A stretch of DNA of 18,484 bases from Deltaproteobacteria bacterium (GCA_029858165.1 JAOUFO010000008.1:1-18484), one strand, 5' to 3'. Counted from the stretch's first letter, positions 1 to 8,480 are shown. Notes: a model not told the origin generated them from the sequence alone. Numbers and translations: made by a program.

Positions 1-274
1 GCTTGGTTTTTAGGATTTCGTTGAACTGCCGGGAGGCGTTTTGATGTTCCTGGGGGGTGAATTCCTTGACCTGATTGTACACCCCCCCCAGGGCCACCCC
101 CCCCTTGACCAGGGAATCCAAGGTCAGATCGCTGTCCTGCTCCACATTTTGGTGACCCAGGTTGACGCTGCACCCGGCCACAACCGCCCAGATCAAAACC
201 ATGGGAATCACTGCCACCCGCAATCCCCTGCCGGGTTGTTGAAATACGGAATTTTCCCTGGAATGGGGGGCCAT
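1..274 (-). CDS. Partial lipoprotein (N-terminal 91 aa; possibly M48-type metallopeptidase)
   Basis: The gene runs off the left edge, so only the first 91 residues are visible. An N-terminal stretch with a hydrophobic core ends in a lipobox (Val-Ala-Gly-Cys, residues 32-35), predicting a diacylated Cys35 and membrane anchoring. The next ~55 residues are polar, with a Gly/Val-rich segment (about 57-66) and a segment beginning with a Thr-Pro-Gln-Glu-His run. The start ATG lies 13 bases after the stop of the flippase-like gene on the same strand, so the two are probably cotranscribed. The N-terminal layout resembles periplasmic M48 peptidase lipoproteins, but the zinc motif HExxH would lie outside the window. 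The lipoprotein call rests on the sequence; the peptidase idea is a guess. Confidence 0.7.
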   Translation of the reverse strand, partial: MAPHSRENSVFQQPGRGLRVAVIPMVLIWAVVAGCSVNLGHQNVEQDSDLTLDSLVKGGVALGGVYNQVKEFTPQEHQNASRQFNEILKTK

Positions 275-287
275 CCGTAAGTCTCTT

Positions 288-1283
288 TTAGGGGGTTTCC
301 ATTTCATGGGCCACATCGCTCACCCGCATGTGCGAGGCGTAAAAGTATGCGATTCCCACCACGGTGACCGGCCCCCATTGGGCCAGCAAAAACAAAATAG
401 AGGCGGCCAGGGCTGATTCCTTATCCACCCCGAAAGGAACCAGCGAAAACACAAAAGCGGCCTGAATCACCCCGAAAAAACCGGGGACACTGGGCAGGGA
501 TACCGCCAAGGCGCTGACCGCCACCACAATCATGCAAACCCCCAGAGAAATCGGGTTGCCGTATGCGTACAGCGACAGCCACACCATACCCCCCGAAAGA
601 GCCCAGCGCAACAGGGAAAGCCCCACCATGCCGGTCACCAACCCCGGAGATTTCAGGGAGGACAACCCCGCCGTCACCCCTTCCAGGATGGATGTGCCTT
701 TATCCCGCAACGTGTGGGGCAACCAGCGGCTGAACTTCAACCACAAAGCCTGAAAAAATTGCGGATAACGCAAAAACAGAAAAATCCCCGCCGCGATCAC
801 TCCCAGCACCCAGGCCATCACCTGGGACCCCATGCGGATGGATTCAGGAAAAGGATGCACAATGGCCACCGAGGCCAGATAAAACATAAAAATGGCCAAA
901 ACATCCAACAGCCGCTCCACAAACAAGCTGACCAACACCCCGCTTTTGGGCTGTCCGGATTCTTTGGAAAACACAAAAGCCCGCAAAATCTCACCCAACC
1001 GGGCAGGCAGCAGGTTGTTGCCCCCAAATCCTATCATCATGGATGAAAACAACCGGCGGGGGGTGTAAACCCCGATGGGCCGCAGAATCATGGCCCAACG
1101 CACCGCGTTAAACCAGAAAAAGACAAACAACATCAGCTCAAAAGGAATCAACACCCAGTAATTTCCCCCGGCCAGGGTGCTGCCCAGTTGATTGAAGTCC
1201 ACCTCATCAAAGGCGTACAGGATCAACACCACCGTCACCACCAGGGTCACCACCAGGGAAATCAGTTTTTTCAAAAGAAACAC
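288..1283 (-). CDS. Flippase-like integral membrane protein (LPG synthase TM / UPF0104 family)
   Basis: This 331-aa protein has about seven or eight hydrophobic segments (residues ~8-23, 43-66, 127-142, 154-171, 215-239, 246-264, 269-283, 292-313). It carries signatures of the lysylphosphatidylglycerol synthase TM-domain family (TIGR00374-like): an Asn-Asn-Leu-Leu-Pro-Ala-Arg-Leu-Gly-Glu stretch at 89-98, Val-Glu-Arg at 122-124, and a Ser-Leu-Pro-Ser-Val-Pro-Gly segment at 262-268. It lacks the cytosolic aminoacyl-transferase domain of MprF, so it is the stand-alone membrane type, thought to act in lipid or glycolipid transfer or flipping. The start is uncertain. The longest frame begins with GTG at 1283, but a GGAG sits only one base before it; TTG at 1274 has the same GGAG at 8-base spacing and is a better candidate. 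The lipoprotein gene follows 13 bases downstream. Confidence 0.85.
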   Translation of the reverse strand: MFLLKKLISLVVTLVVTVVLILYAFDEVDFNQLGSTLAGGNYWVLIPFELMLFVFFWFNAVRWAMILRPIGVYTPRRLFSSMMIGFGGNNLLPARLGEILRAFVFSKESGQPKSGVLVSLFVERLLDVLAIFMFYLASVAIVHPFPESIRMGSQVMAWVLGVIAAGIFLFLRYPQFFQALWLKFSRWLPHTLRDKGTSILEGVTAGLSSLKSPGLVTGMVGLSLLRWALSGGMVWLSLYAYGNPISLGVCMIVVAVSALAVSLPSVPGFFGVIQAAFVFSLVPFGVDKESALAASILFLLAQWGPVTVVGIAYFYASHMRVSDVAHEMETP

Positions 1284-1309
1284 TCCGATAGAAAAAAGCA
1301 GCCAGCCTT

Positions 1310-1510
1310 AAAAAACATGCGGGGGAGCATGCCCCCCCGCGCCCCCCTTTTACGGGCTGTGTAGAAAACCCAAAACGGGTCAAGGGAACCACGTTCCCTT
1401 GCGGGGTTTGGGGCAGCGCCCCAAAAAGAAAATCCAAAAAGAAAGGCGGTGAACCCCGCCCTAAGCCGCCGCAAGGCGGATGGCGGTGGTGAACCGCTGG
1501 ACAGGGAACC
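1310..1510 (-). repeat. Interspersed hairpin-rich repeat, copy 1 (fullest copy)
   Basis: This fills most of the gap between gltD and the flippase-like gene. Read on the minus strand it starts just after the gltD stop. In order it carries a 5-bp hairpin (1466-1479), two GGTTCACC direct repeats flanking it, a GGGGC/GCCCC hairpin (1410-1422), a perfect 9-bp stem with a 3-base loop (CAAGGGAAC / GTTCCCTTG, 1381-1401) and a G-run/C-run palindrome (about 1318-1337). The same modules recur in the same order at 16467-16620 and, in part, at 16979-17054 on the opposite strand. No transposase or target-site duplication is evident. The hairpins could also end or attenuate gltBD transcription. Confidence 0.85.
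1381..1422 (-). terminator. Tandem stem-loops downstream of gltD (possible terminator or attenuator)
   Basis: On the minus strand a GGGGC-loop-GCCCC hairpin is followed eight bases later by a perfect 9-bp stem (CAAGGGAAC/GTTCCCTTG, loop GTG). A short TTTT run follows about five bases after the second stem. They lie about 95-135 bases after the gltD stop. There is no strong U-tract directly attached, so a termination role is inference; they belong to the interspersed repeat. Confidence 0.35.
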
Positions 1511-1515
1511 GTGTT

Positions 1516-2916
1516 CTATTTTTTATCCAGCAGGAATCGGTTGATATGGGCCGCCGCCTGGCGCCCCTCCCAAATGGCCCACACCACCAGAGACTGCCCC
1601 CGGGCCATGTCTCCGGCGGCAAACACACCGGGGATGGAGGATTGACAGGTGGCATCCCGGGCCACATTGCCCTGGGGGGTTAAATCCAGCCCCAGGGTTT
1701 CCAGCAACCCCGCCTTGCGGGGGCCGGTAAAGCCCATGGCCAGCAGCACCAGGTCCACCGGCTGGGTGAATTCGGTGCCGGGGATTTCCCGCATGATGGG
1801 GCGGCCCCCTTTTTGGGCCGGGGGCAACCATTCCACTTCCATTCCGTGCAAAGCGGTCACCTGCCCCCGGTCATTCCCTGTAAACCCTTTGGTCAGCACA
1901 CTCCAACGCCGCTCGCCCCCCTCCTCCTGGGAGGAGGACACTTTGGGTTTGGGGGGTTTGGGCATGATCTCATATTGATACACCTCTTTGGCCCCCTGCC
2001 GGTGGGATGTCCCCACGCAATCGGACCCGGTATCGCCCCCGCCCAGCACCACCACCCGCTTGCCTGCGGCCAGGATGGATTCTTCAGGGGGGAGGGTGTC
2101 TCCCTGGATGCGGCGGTTTTGCTGGGTCAGAAACTCCATGGCGAAATGAACGCCTTTCAGTTCCCGGCCTTCCACGACGGCATCCAGCCCTCTGGGGGTT
2201 TGGGAGCCTCCGGCCAGCAACACCGCGTCAAAACTCCACAGCAATTCATCAGCGGGCAGGTCCTTTCCCACCTCGGTGGAGGGTTTGAACACCACCCCTT
2301 CATCCTTCATCTGCCGCACCCGGCGTTCCACCACCGATTTTTCCATTTTGAAATCCGGGATGCCATAGGTCAGCAACCCTCCTATCCGGTCGTCTTTTTC
2401 AAACACCGTGACCAGATGGCCCATGCGGGCCAGTTGCTGGGCCGCCGCCAGCCCTGCCGGGCCGCTCCCCACCACCGCCACCCGCTTCCAGGTTTGTTTG
2501 GCCGGGGGTTGGGGTTTCACCAAACCATCCTGCCAGCCCCGCTCAATAATGGATTTTTCCAGGGCTTTGATGGCCACCGGGTCTTCGTTGATGCCCAGGA
2601 TGCAGGTGGTTTCGCAGGGGGCCGGGCACACCCGTCCCGTCACTTCGGGAAAATTGTTGGTGCGGTGAAGTTCCGCCAGGGCTTTTTCCCAATCTCCCCG
2701 GTACACCAGATCGTTCCAGTCGGGGATCAGGTTGCCCAGGGGGCATCCCCAATGGCAGCCCGGTACACCGCAATCCATACAGCGGGCGCCCTGCTCTTGC
2801 AGGTGGGCATCCGCCCAGGGCAATTCAAACTCATGGTAATCCCGCACCCGGTCCGCTGCCGGTTTGTTGGGGGGGATGCTTCTGGGAAATTCCAGAAATC
2901 CGGTGGGCTTTCCCAT
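1516..2916 (-). CDS. gltD: Glutamate synthase (NADPH) small subunit
   Basis: This 466-aa protein is the electron-input subunit of NADPH-GOGAT. It oxidises NADPH on FAD and passes electrons through iron-sulfur clusters to the FMN of GltB. The N-terminal ferredoxin-like domain has Cys46, Cys49, Cys54, Cys58 and a second group Cys97, Cys101, Cys105. The FAD-binding Rossmann motif Gly-Ser-Gly-Pro-Ala-Gly is at 150-155, the NADPH motif Gly-Gly-Gly-Asp-Thr-Gly at 292-297, and a C-terminal FAD-contacting Ala-Ala-Gly-Asp-Met segment lies near 435. Length matches the family (about 470). The ATG overlaps the gltB stop by one base (TAATG), implying translational coupling. The TAG stop is followed at once by interspersed repeat copy 1. 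I see no missing key residue. Confidence 0.97.
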   Translation of the reverse strand: MGKPTGFLEFPRSIPPNKPAADRVRDYHEFELPWADAHLQEQGARCMDCGVPGCHWGCPLGNLIPDWNDLVYRGDWEKALAELHRTNNFPEVTGRVCPAPCETTCILGINEDPVAIKALEKSIIERGWQDGLVKPQPPAKQTWKRVAVVGSGPAGLAAAQQLARMGHLVTVFEKDDRIGGLLTYGIPDFKMEKSVVERRVRQMKDEGVVFKPSTEVGKDLPADELLWSFDAVLLAGGSQTPRGLDAVVEGRELKGVHFAMEFLTQQNRRIQGDTLPPEESILAAGKRVVVLGGGDTGSDCVGTSHRQGAKEVYQYEIMPKPPKPKVSSSQEEGGERRWSVLTKGFTGNDRGQVTALHGMEVEWLPPAQKGGRPIMREIPGTEFTQPVDLVLLAMGFTGPRKAGLLETLGLDLTPQGNVARDATCQSSIPGVFAAGDMARGQSLVVWAIWEGRQAAAHINRFLLDKK

Positions 2917-5900
2917 TAGGCGATCTCTCTTTCATGCCTGGATTTTTCGGTCCAGAGCAATACACGTTTATATTCTATGGGCATCACTTTGATGAATTTG
3001 GGTAAAATGGCATCCCAACCGGCCAGCAGACGTTGGGCTTTGGGGCTGCCGGTGTATTGGCCATGCCGGGTGACCATATCATGGACACGGGCCACATCAT
3101 CCGGTTCCAGGGCTTCCAGGGCCACCATTTCCGTGTTGCAACGGCTGGGGAAATCCCCTTTTTCATCCAACACATAGGCAATGCCGCCAGACATTCCGGC
3201 CGCAAAATTGCGGCCCGTATCTCCCAGCACCACCACATACCCGCCGGTCATGTATTCACAGCCATGGTCCCCCAGCCCTTCCACAACCGCCTGGGCGCCA
3301 CTGTTTCTCACCGCGAACCGCTCGCCTCCCAACCCGTTGAAATAGGCCTCGCCGGCGGTGGCGCCGTACATCACCACATTGCCCACAATGATGTTTGCCT
3401 CCGGGGGATATGTGGCTTCCCGGGGGGGGCGCACAATCACCTTGCCCCCGGAAAGCCCCTTGGCGGTGTAATCATTGGCATCCCCCAGCAGGGTCAAGGT
3501 GATTCCCCTGGGCACAAAAGCCCCAAAGCTTTGGCCGGCGGACCCCCGCAGAGTCACCCGGATGGTATCTTCCGGCAAACCGGCGGCCCCGTATTTTTTG
3601 GATACCCGGCTGCCCAGCATGGTGCCCACCGCCAGATTCAGGTTGCGCACAGGCAGGTCTATTTCCACCTTCTGGCCGGTTTCCAGCGCCGTACGGGAAA
3701 GCTCAATCAGTTTGTGGTCCAGCACATGTTGAATATCATGGGTCTGCTTTTCCGTATGGCGGATGGCCACCGAGGGGTCCACCTGGGGCCGGTGAAAAAC
3801 AGGGGCCAGATCCAACCCTTTGGCCTTCCAGTGTTCTATGGCTTTGCGGGTCCTGAGCAAATCGCTGCGTCCCACCAGTTCTTCCAGGGAGCGGTACCCC
3901 AAAGCGGCCAGTTGGCGGCGGACATCCTGGGCCACAAAACTGAAAAAACGCACCACATATTCGGGCTTGCCCATAAATTTTTTGCGCAGCCGTTTGTCCT
4001 GGGTGGCCACCCCCACCGGGCAGGTGTTCAGGTGACACACCCGCATCATCACGCACCCCTGGGTCACCAGCACCATGGTGGAAAAGCCGTATTCCTCCGC
4101 CCCCAGCAGGGTGGCCACCAGCACATCCCGCCCGGTTTTGATCATCCCGTCGGTTTGCACCCGGATGCGCCCCCGCAGATTGTTCAGCACCAGGGTCTGC
4201 TGGGTTTCGGCCAGACCGAGTTCCCATGGGGTTCCGGCGTACTGGATGGAGCTTAAGGGGGAGGCCCCTGTCCCCCCATCGTGGCCACTGATCAACACTT
4301 TGTCGGCCTTGGCCTTGGATACCCCGGCGGCAACCGTTCCCACACCGGCCTCGCTGACCAGCTTGACCGATATATCGGCCTCCGGGTTGGCGTTTTTCAA
4401 ATCAAAAATCAGTTGCTTCAAATCCTCAATGGAATAGATGTCGTGGTGGGGCGGGGGGGAAATCAGCCCCACTCCGGGAGTGGTGAACCGGATGGAGCCG
4501 ATATAGGTATCCACCTTATGGCCGGGCAGTTGGCCGCCTTCCCCCGGTTTGGCCCCCTGGGCGATTTTTATCTGGATTTCCTTGGCGTTGACCAGATAAT
4601 GGCTGTTGACCCCAAACCGGCCGGAGGCCACCTGTTTGATGGCGCTGATGCGCTGGTCTCCGTTGGGCAAAGGCTCAAAGCGGATCGGGTCCTCCCCCCC
4701 CTCGCCGGAATTGGACCGCCCCCCGATGCGGTTCATGGCGATGGCCAGGTTTTCGTGGACCTCCCGGCTGATGGACCCCAGGCTCATGGCCCCGGTGGCG
4801 AACCGGGTGAAAATGGCCGACTCCGACTCCACCTCCTCCAGGGGGATGGGGTCTCTGTCTGACTGAATTTCAAACAGCCCCCGCAGGGTTCCCAGCCGGG
4901 TATCCTGCCGGTTGATCAGTTCTTTGTATTGGTCGTAGGCCTCCTGGTCTTCCTCCCAGCAGGCTTTTTGCAGCAGACGGATGGTATCCGGGTTGACCAG
5001 ATGGTATTCTCCCTCCTTGCGCCACTGATACACCCCCCCCACATCCAGAAATTCATCCGGTGACGGATTGGCGAACACCCCCCGGTGGCGGCGCAGGGTC
5101 TCCTCGGCGATTTCGGCCAGCCCTATCCCCCCGATGCGGGAGGACGTGCCGGTAAAGTGGCGGTCCACCAATTGTTTGTCCAACCCCAGGGCCTCAAAAA
5201 TCTGGGCTCCGTGGTAGCTTTGCAGGGTGGAAATCCCCATTTTGGAAAACACCTTCAGCAACCCCTTGTTGGCCGCTTTGATGTAGTTGTACACCGGTTT
5301 GGGGATTTCCCCTTCCGGCTGATGGCGGAAGACGGCGTCTTCGTCCACCAGGGTTTCAAAAGCCAGGTAGGGGTTGACCGCTGTGGCGCCGTATCCGATC
5401 AACAGGGCGAAATGGTGCACCTCCCGGGCTTCGCCGGTTTCCACGATCAACCCCACATTGTTGCGGGTGCCCTCCCGGATGAGATGGTGGTGCACACTGG
5501 AGGCGGCCAACAGGTTGGGAATGGGCGCCCAATCCCGATCCACCCCCCGGTCCGTCAGGATGATGATGGAATATCCCTGGCGCACCGCCTGATCCACCTC
5601 ACCGGTCAGCCGGGCCAGGGCTTTTTCCAGCCCTTGGGCTCCTTCGGCGGCCGGGAACAACATGGGCAGGGTTTTGGCCTGAAAATCCCCCACGGTCACA
5701 TGGCGCAGTTTTTCCAGATCATAATTGGTCAATATGGGGTGGGGAATGTGCAACACATGGGCGGTTCTGGGGGCTTCGTCCAGCAGGTTGCCTTCTCTTC
5801 CCAAAAAGGTGGCCAGACTCATCACCAGGTATTCCCGGATGGAATCTATGGGGGGGTTGGTCACCTGGGCGAAGTGTTGTTTGAAATAATCAAACAGCAG

Positions 5901-7454
5901 CCTGGGCCGGTCAGACAGAACCGCGATGGGAATATCCGTGCCCATGGAACCCACCGGTTCCTGGCCCACATCGGCCATGGGTTGCAACACCCGTTGGATA
6001 TCCTCCTTGGTGTAGCCGAACACCCGTTGGCGCAACACCACGCTGGTATGGTCCGGCTGGTGCACATGGGGCGGCTCCGGCAGAGATTCCATTTCTATAA
6101 TGTTCTGGTCTATCCATTGGCGGTAAGGATGTTGGGATACCACCCGCCCTTTCACCTCCTCATCCTCAATGATGCGCCCCTGGACGGTATCCACCACAAA
6201 CATGCGGCCCGGTTGCAGGCGTATCTTGCGCGCCACGTTTTCCGCCGGGATTTCCAGCACCCCCACCTCGGATGCCATGATGGCCAGACCGTCTTTGGTA
6301 ATCACAATCCGGGCCGGGCGCAGACCGTTGCGGTCCAAAGTGGCCCCCACCAGACTGCCGTCCGAAAAAGCCATGGCGGCGGGGCCGTCCCAGGGTTCCA
6401 TCAGGTTGGCATGGTATTGATAAAAGGCCTTGCGGTCCGGGTCCATGTGCTCGTTGCCGTCCCAGGCCTCGGGGACCATCATCATCATGGCCAGGGGCAG
6501 TTCCCGCCCGGTCAGTTCTATAAACTCCAGCACATTGTCAAAAATGGAGGAATCGGACCCCCGGACGTTGACAATGGGCAGCAACTTTTTGATGTCGGCA
6601 CCCAGCAGAGGATATTCCAGGTTTTTTTCCCTGGATCTCATCCAGTTGATGTTGCCCCGCAGGGTGTTGATTTCTCCGTTGTGGGCCAGCATCCGCAAGG
6701 GCTGGGAAAGTTCCCAACTGGGGAAGGTGTTGGTGGAATACCGGGCATGCACCAGGGCGATGGCCGAAACAAAGGATTCCTCCCCCATTTCCGGGTAGAA
6801 ATCCTTCAATTGCCGGGGGGTCAACATCCCCTTGTACACCACCGTGCGGGCCGAAAAACTGGGGACAGAAAATTCCAGCAGCCCCTGCTCCCAAATCCGG
6901 TTTTCCATCACCCGGCGGGCCACATACAGCCTGCGGTCAAACCCCTTTAAATCCATCCCCGGGGGGCGGGCCACAAACACCTGGCGCACTTGGGGCTGGG
7001 ATTTGCGCGAGGCCCCCCCCAGGGTGGAGCCGTCCACGGGAACATCCCGCCAGCCCAATACAACCAAACCCTCCCGCTTCAGAGTTTCATCCGCCGCCTT
7101 TTGGGCAACGGCCAGCCGGGATTTGTCATGGGGGAAAAAAAACATCCCCACCCCGTATTCCCCGGCGGCAGGCAGGGCAAACCCCTCCTTTTTGGCCTGG
7201 ATGACGAAAAACTCATGGGGAATCTGCAAAAGAATCCCCGCTCCATCCCCCACATCCGGGTCCGACCCCCGGGCGCCCCGGTGGTCCAGGTTCATCAACA
7301 ACTCCAACCCCTGATGCACGATTTTGTTGGAGCGCCGCCCCTTGATGTTCACCAGAAAGCCAACGCCGCAACTGTCTTTTTCAAAGGCGGGGTCATACAA
7401 TCCCTGGGCTTCGGGGGGGGTGGATGGGGTCATGGGGTGGTCGGCTCCTGTCAT
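2916..7454 (-). CDS. gltB: Glutamate synthase large subunit
   Basis: This 1512-aa protein makes two glutamates from glutamine and 2-oxoglutarate in the cytoplasm. The class II amidotransferase domain begins at Cys29 (Asp-Ser-Cys-Gly-Val-Gly-Phe context), so a ~28-residue propeptide is expected to be removed. The His-Asn-Gly-Glu-Ile-Asn motif is near 258-263. The central domain (~480-780) is followed by the FMN/2-oxoglutarate domain with Gly-His-Asp-Gly-Gly-Thr-Gly at 1057-1063. The 3Fe-4S cluster cysteines are Cys1134, Cys1140 and Cys1145, with the 6/5 spacing known for the family. A Gly-rich beta-helix domain occupies roughly 1270-1490. Start choice: ATG at 7454 overlaps the stop of a leader ORF (ATGA) and has a weak Shine-Dalgarno; codon 8 (ATG at 7433) has AGGAG 11 bases upstream and is the alternative. 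Confidence 0.97.
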   Translation of the reverse strand: MTGADHPMTPSTPPEAQGLYDPAFEKDSCGVGFLVNIKGRRSNKIVHQGLELLMNLDHRGARGSDPDVGDGAGILLQIPHEFFVIQAKKEGFALPAAGEYGVGMFFFPHDKSRLAVAQKAADETLKREGLVVLGWRDVPVDGSTLGGASRKSQPQVRQVFVARPPGMDLKGFDRRLYVARRVMENRIWEQGLLEFSVPSFSARTVVYKGMLTPRQLKDFYPEMGEESFVSAIALVHARYSTNTFPSWELSQPLRMLAHNGEINTLRGNINWMRSREKNLEYPLLGADIKKLLPIVNVRGSDSSIFDNVLEFIELTGRELPLAMMMMVPEAWDGNEHMDPDRKAFYQYHANLMEPWDGPAAMAFSDGSLVGATLDRNGLRPARIVITKDGLAIMASEVGVLEIPAENVARKIRLQPGRMFVVDTVQGRIIEDEEVKGRVVSQHPYRQWIDQNIIEMESLPEPPHVHQPDHTSVVLRQRVFGYTKEDIQRVLQPMADVGQEPVGSMGTDIPIAVLSDRPRLLFDYFKQHFAQVTNPPIDSIREYLVMSLATFLGREGNLLDEAPRTAHVLHIPHPILTNYDLEKLRHVTVGDFQAKTLPMLFPAAEGAQGLEKALARLTGEVDQAVRQGYSIIILTDRGVDRDWAPIPNLLAASSVHHHLIREGTRNNVGLIVETGEAREVHHFALLIGYGATAVNPYLAFETLVDEDAVFRHQPEGEIPKPVYNYIKAANKGLLKVFSKMGISTLQSYHGAQIFEALGLDKQLVDRHFTGTSSRIGGIGLAEIAEETLRRHRGVFANPSPDEFLDVGGVYQWRKEGEYHLVNPDTIRLLQKACWEEDQEAYDQYKELINRQDTRLGTLRGLFEIQSDRDPIPLEEVESESAIFTRFATGAMSLGSISREVHENLAIAMNRIGGRSNSGEGGEDPIRFEPLPNGDQRISAIKQVASGRFGVNSHYLVNAKEIQIKIAQGAKPGEGGQLPGHKVDTYIGSIRFTTPGVGLISPPPHHDIYSIEDLKQLIFDLKNANPEADISVKLVSEAGVGTVAAGVSKAKADKVLISGHDGGTGASPLSSIQYAGTPWELGLAETQQTLVLNNLRGRIRVQTDGMIKTGRDVLVATLLGAEEYGFSTMVLVTQGCVMMRVCHLNTCPVGVATQDKRLRKKFMGKPEYVVRFFSFVAQDVRRQLAALGYRSLEELVGRSDLLRTRKAIEHWKAKGLDLAPVFHRPQVDPSVAIRHTEKQTHDIQHVLDHKLIELSRTALETGQKVEIDLPVRNLNLAVGTMLGSRVSKKYGAAGLPEDTIRVTLRGSAGQSFGAFVPRGITLTLLGDANDYTAKGLSGGKVIVRPPREATYPPEANIIVGNVVMYGATAGEAYFNGLGGERFAVRNSGAQAVVEGLGDHGCEYMTGGYVVVLGDTGRNFAAGMSGGIAYVLDEKGDFPSRCNTEMVALEALEPDDVARVHDMVTRHGQYTGSPKAQRLLAGWDAILPKFIKVMPIEYKRVLLWTEKSRHEREIA

Positions 7455-7633
7455 GGCTCGGCTGCGGGTTGATCACCCGGCTGGAGTTGGTTTTTGGCCT
7501 TAAGTGTCTGATGGCTTAAAGCGTTATCAGGCTTGGATGGATTGCGGGGGAAACCCGCCCCAGGGCGAGGAGTGCGGCGATTTGCCCCGTCCAACCTTGC
7601 GGGGAGAGCCGAAAAGGATGGGGTGGAAAACAT
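7451..7633 (-). CDS. Possible 60-codon leader ORF coupled to gltB
   Basis: This small ORF starts with ATG preceded by AGAGGG at 7-base spacing, the best Shine-Dalgarno in the gltB region, about 20 bases after the predicted transcription start. Its TGA stop overlaps the gltB ATG as ATGA, the classic translational-coupling arrangement. The 60-aa product is Pro/Arg/Ala/Ser-rich, has no signal peptide or membrane segment, and matches no family I know. Four Gln codons (42, 49, 51, 55) fall in its last 19 codons. It may be a real small protein, a regulatory leader peptide, or a chance open frame in GC-rich DNA. The start signal and stop overlap are seen; the function is inference. Confidence 0.4.
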   Translation of the reverse strand: MFSTPSFSALPARLDGANRRTPRPGAGFPRNPSKPDNALSHQTLKAKNQLQPGDQPAAEP

Positions 7634-7659
7634 CCAAAAACCCTCTGGGAATCCTAATA

Positions 7660-7688
7660 AATCTAGTCAATGGGGGGCAACCTGTCAA
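7660..7688 (-). promoter_or_regulatory. Predicted sigma70-type promoter for gltBD
   Basis: On the minus strand a perfect -35 box TTGACA (7688-7683) is followed by a 17-base spacer and the -10-like box TAGATT (7665-7660). Transcription would begin near 7653, leaving a leader of about 200 bases before gltB that contains the 60-codon ORF. I see no sigma54 -24/-12 element or obvious NtrC site. Confidence 0.6.
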
Positions 7689-7748
7689 GACGGTTTCCTG
7701 GGGAGGGAAGGGGTGCAAGCCTTTGTCCCTTCATCCTCCATTTTCACC

Positions 7749-8480
7749 TCACCGTGCCCCAGCCCTTGCGCCGTCCCTTTCATGAACCAATCTCCCGACC
7801 CATCCGGGATTCCCCATCCCAGGGGCAAAGGGTAAGAGGTTGCTGCTTTCTTTTTCCTGTTGGGCCTTGAAATCCTTCAACCAGTCTTCCACCTGGTGTT
7901 TGGGAAAGTAGCGGGGGGCATCCACCCCTCCCGCCGCCAGAATCTGGCGGGTGAAATGGTGGCAGTTGTTGGTTGCCAGCCAATATCTTTTGGCCGAGGG
8001 GGACTCACTGATTTGGGAGACGGCAAAACGGGCCTGGGCGGCATCCAGGATATTTTGGCGGGCCTGGGGTGTGCCCTCCAGGGGGATGGTGATTTCACCG
8101 GGGTCCACCAGACTGGCCAGGGTGGCCCCCTCCCGCCGGATCACCCGCTCGCGGGTCAGCCCCATCAGCGGGGGCAGCCGGGATGTGACCACCTGCCAAA
8201 ACCGGTCGGTGCCCATGGTCAACCTTACACCGTAATCCCATTCGCTGGAGGCAAACTGCTCAAACCGAAGGAAGCGGCCCGGCTGGTCCCCGGTCACAAT
8301 CACCGCCGTGTGGCCCAGCCCCATCACCGACGAGGGATGGTAAGCCACCGCCAGGGAGGCGGACACCTGCGGGGGATAGCCCCATGGGTCGGGAAAGGAC
8401 GGCAGACCCGTCTGGGCACACCCCGCCAGAAAGACCGCGGCCAACCCGATCAACCCCTGCCGAAACACGGCCTGCCGCAC
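7749..8480 (-). CDS. Lipoprotein with LRAT/permuted NlpC-P60-like signature
   Basis: I chose GTG at 8480 because it puts a standard 20-residue signal peptide before a clear lipobox (Leu-Ala-Gly-Cys, Cys21). The frame stays open to ATG 8582 (with an upstream GGGGG) and 8687 (312 aa), but those starts would put 54 to 89 residues before the lipobox Cys. The mature protein has a Gly-His-Thr-Ala-Val-Ile-Val segment (His57) and, about 115 residues later, Asn-Asn-Cys-His-His-Phe-Thr (Cys173). This His-first, Cys-second order with an Asn-Cys-x-His-Phe motif is that of LRAT/HRASLS proteins and related circularly permuted NlpC/P60 thiol hydrolases or acyltransferases. A cell-envelope hydrolase or acyltransferase is therefore inferred. 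It lies upstream of gltB on the same strand, but gltB has its own promoter. Confidence 0.7.
   Translation of the reverse strand: MRQAVFRQGLIGLAAVFLAGCAQTGLPSFPDPWGYPPQVSASLAVAYHPSSVMGLGHTAVIVTGDQPGRFLRFEQFASSEWDYGVRLTMGTDRFWQVVTSRLPPLMGLTRERVIRREGATLASLVDPGEITIPLEGTPQARQNILDAAQARFAVSQISESPSAKRYWLATNNCHHFTRQILAAGGVDAPRYFPKHQVEDWLKDFKAQQEKESSNLLPFAPGMGNPGWVGRLVHERDGARAGAR

Noticed and set aside
1207..1437. 76-codon minus-strand ORF overlapping the flippase start
   Set aside because: It starts in repeat copy 1 and ends out of frame within the flippase gene. The conserved part is better treated as a property of the repeat, so it is reported there.
1813..2919. 368-codon open frame on the plus strand opposite gltD
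   Set aside because: This is a shadow of gltD, with biased His/Phe/Gly composition and no recognisable domain.
5085..6950. 621-codon open frame on the plus strand opposite gltB
   Set aside because: It is antisense to an unmistakable gltB. Its His/Gly/Gln-rich composition is what a GC-rich gene's complement gives. No Shine-Dalgarno or domain is seen.
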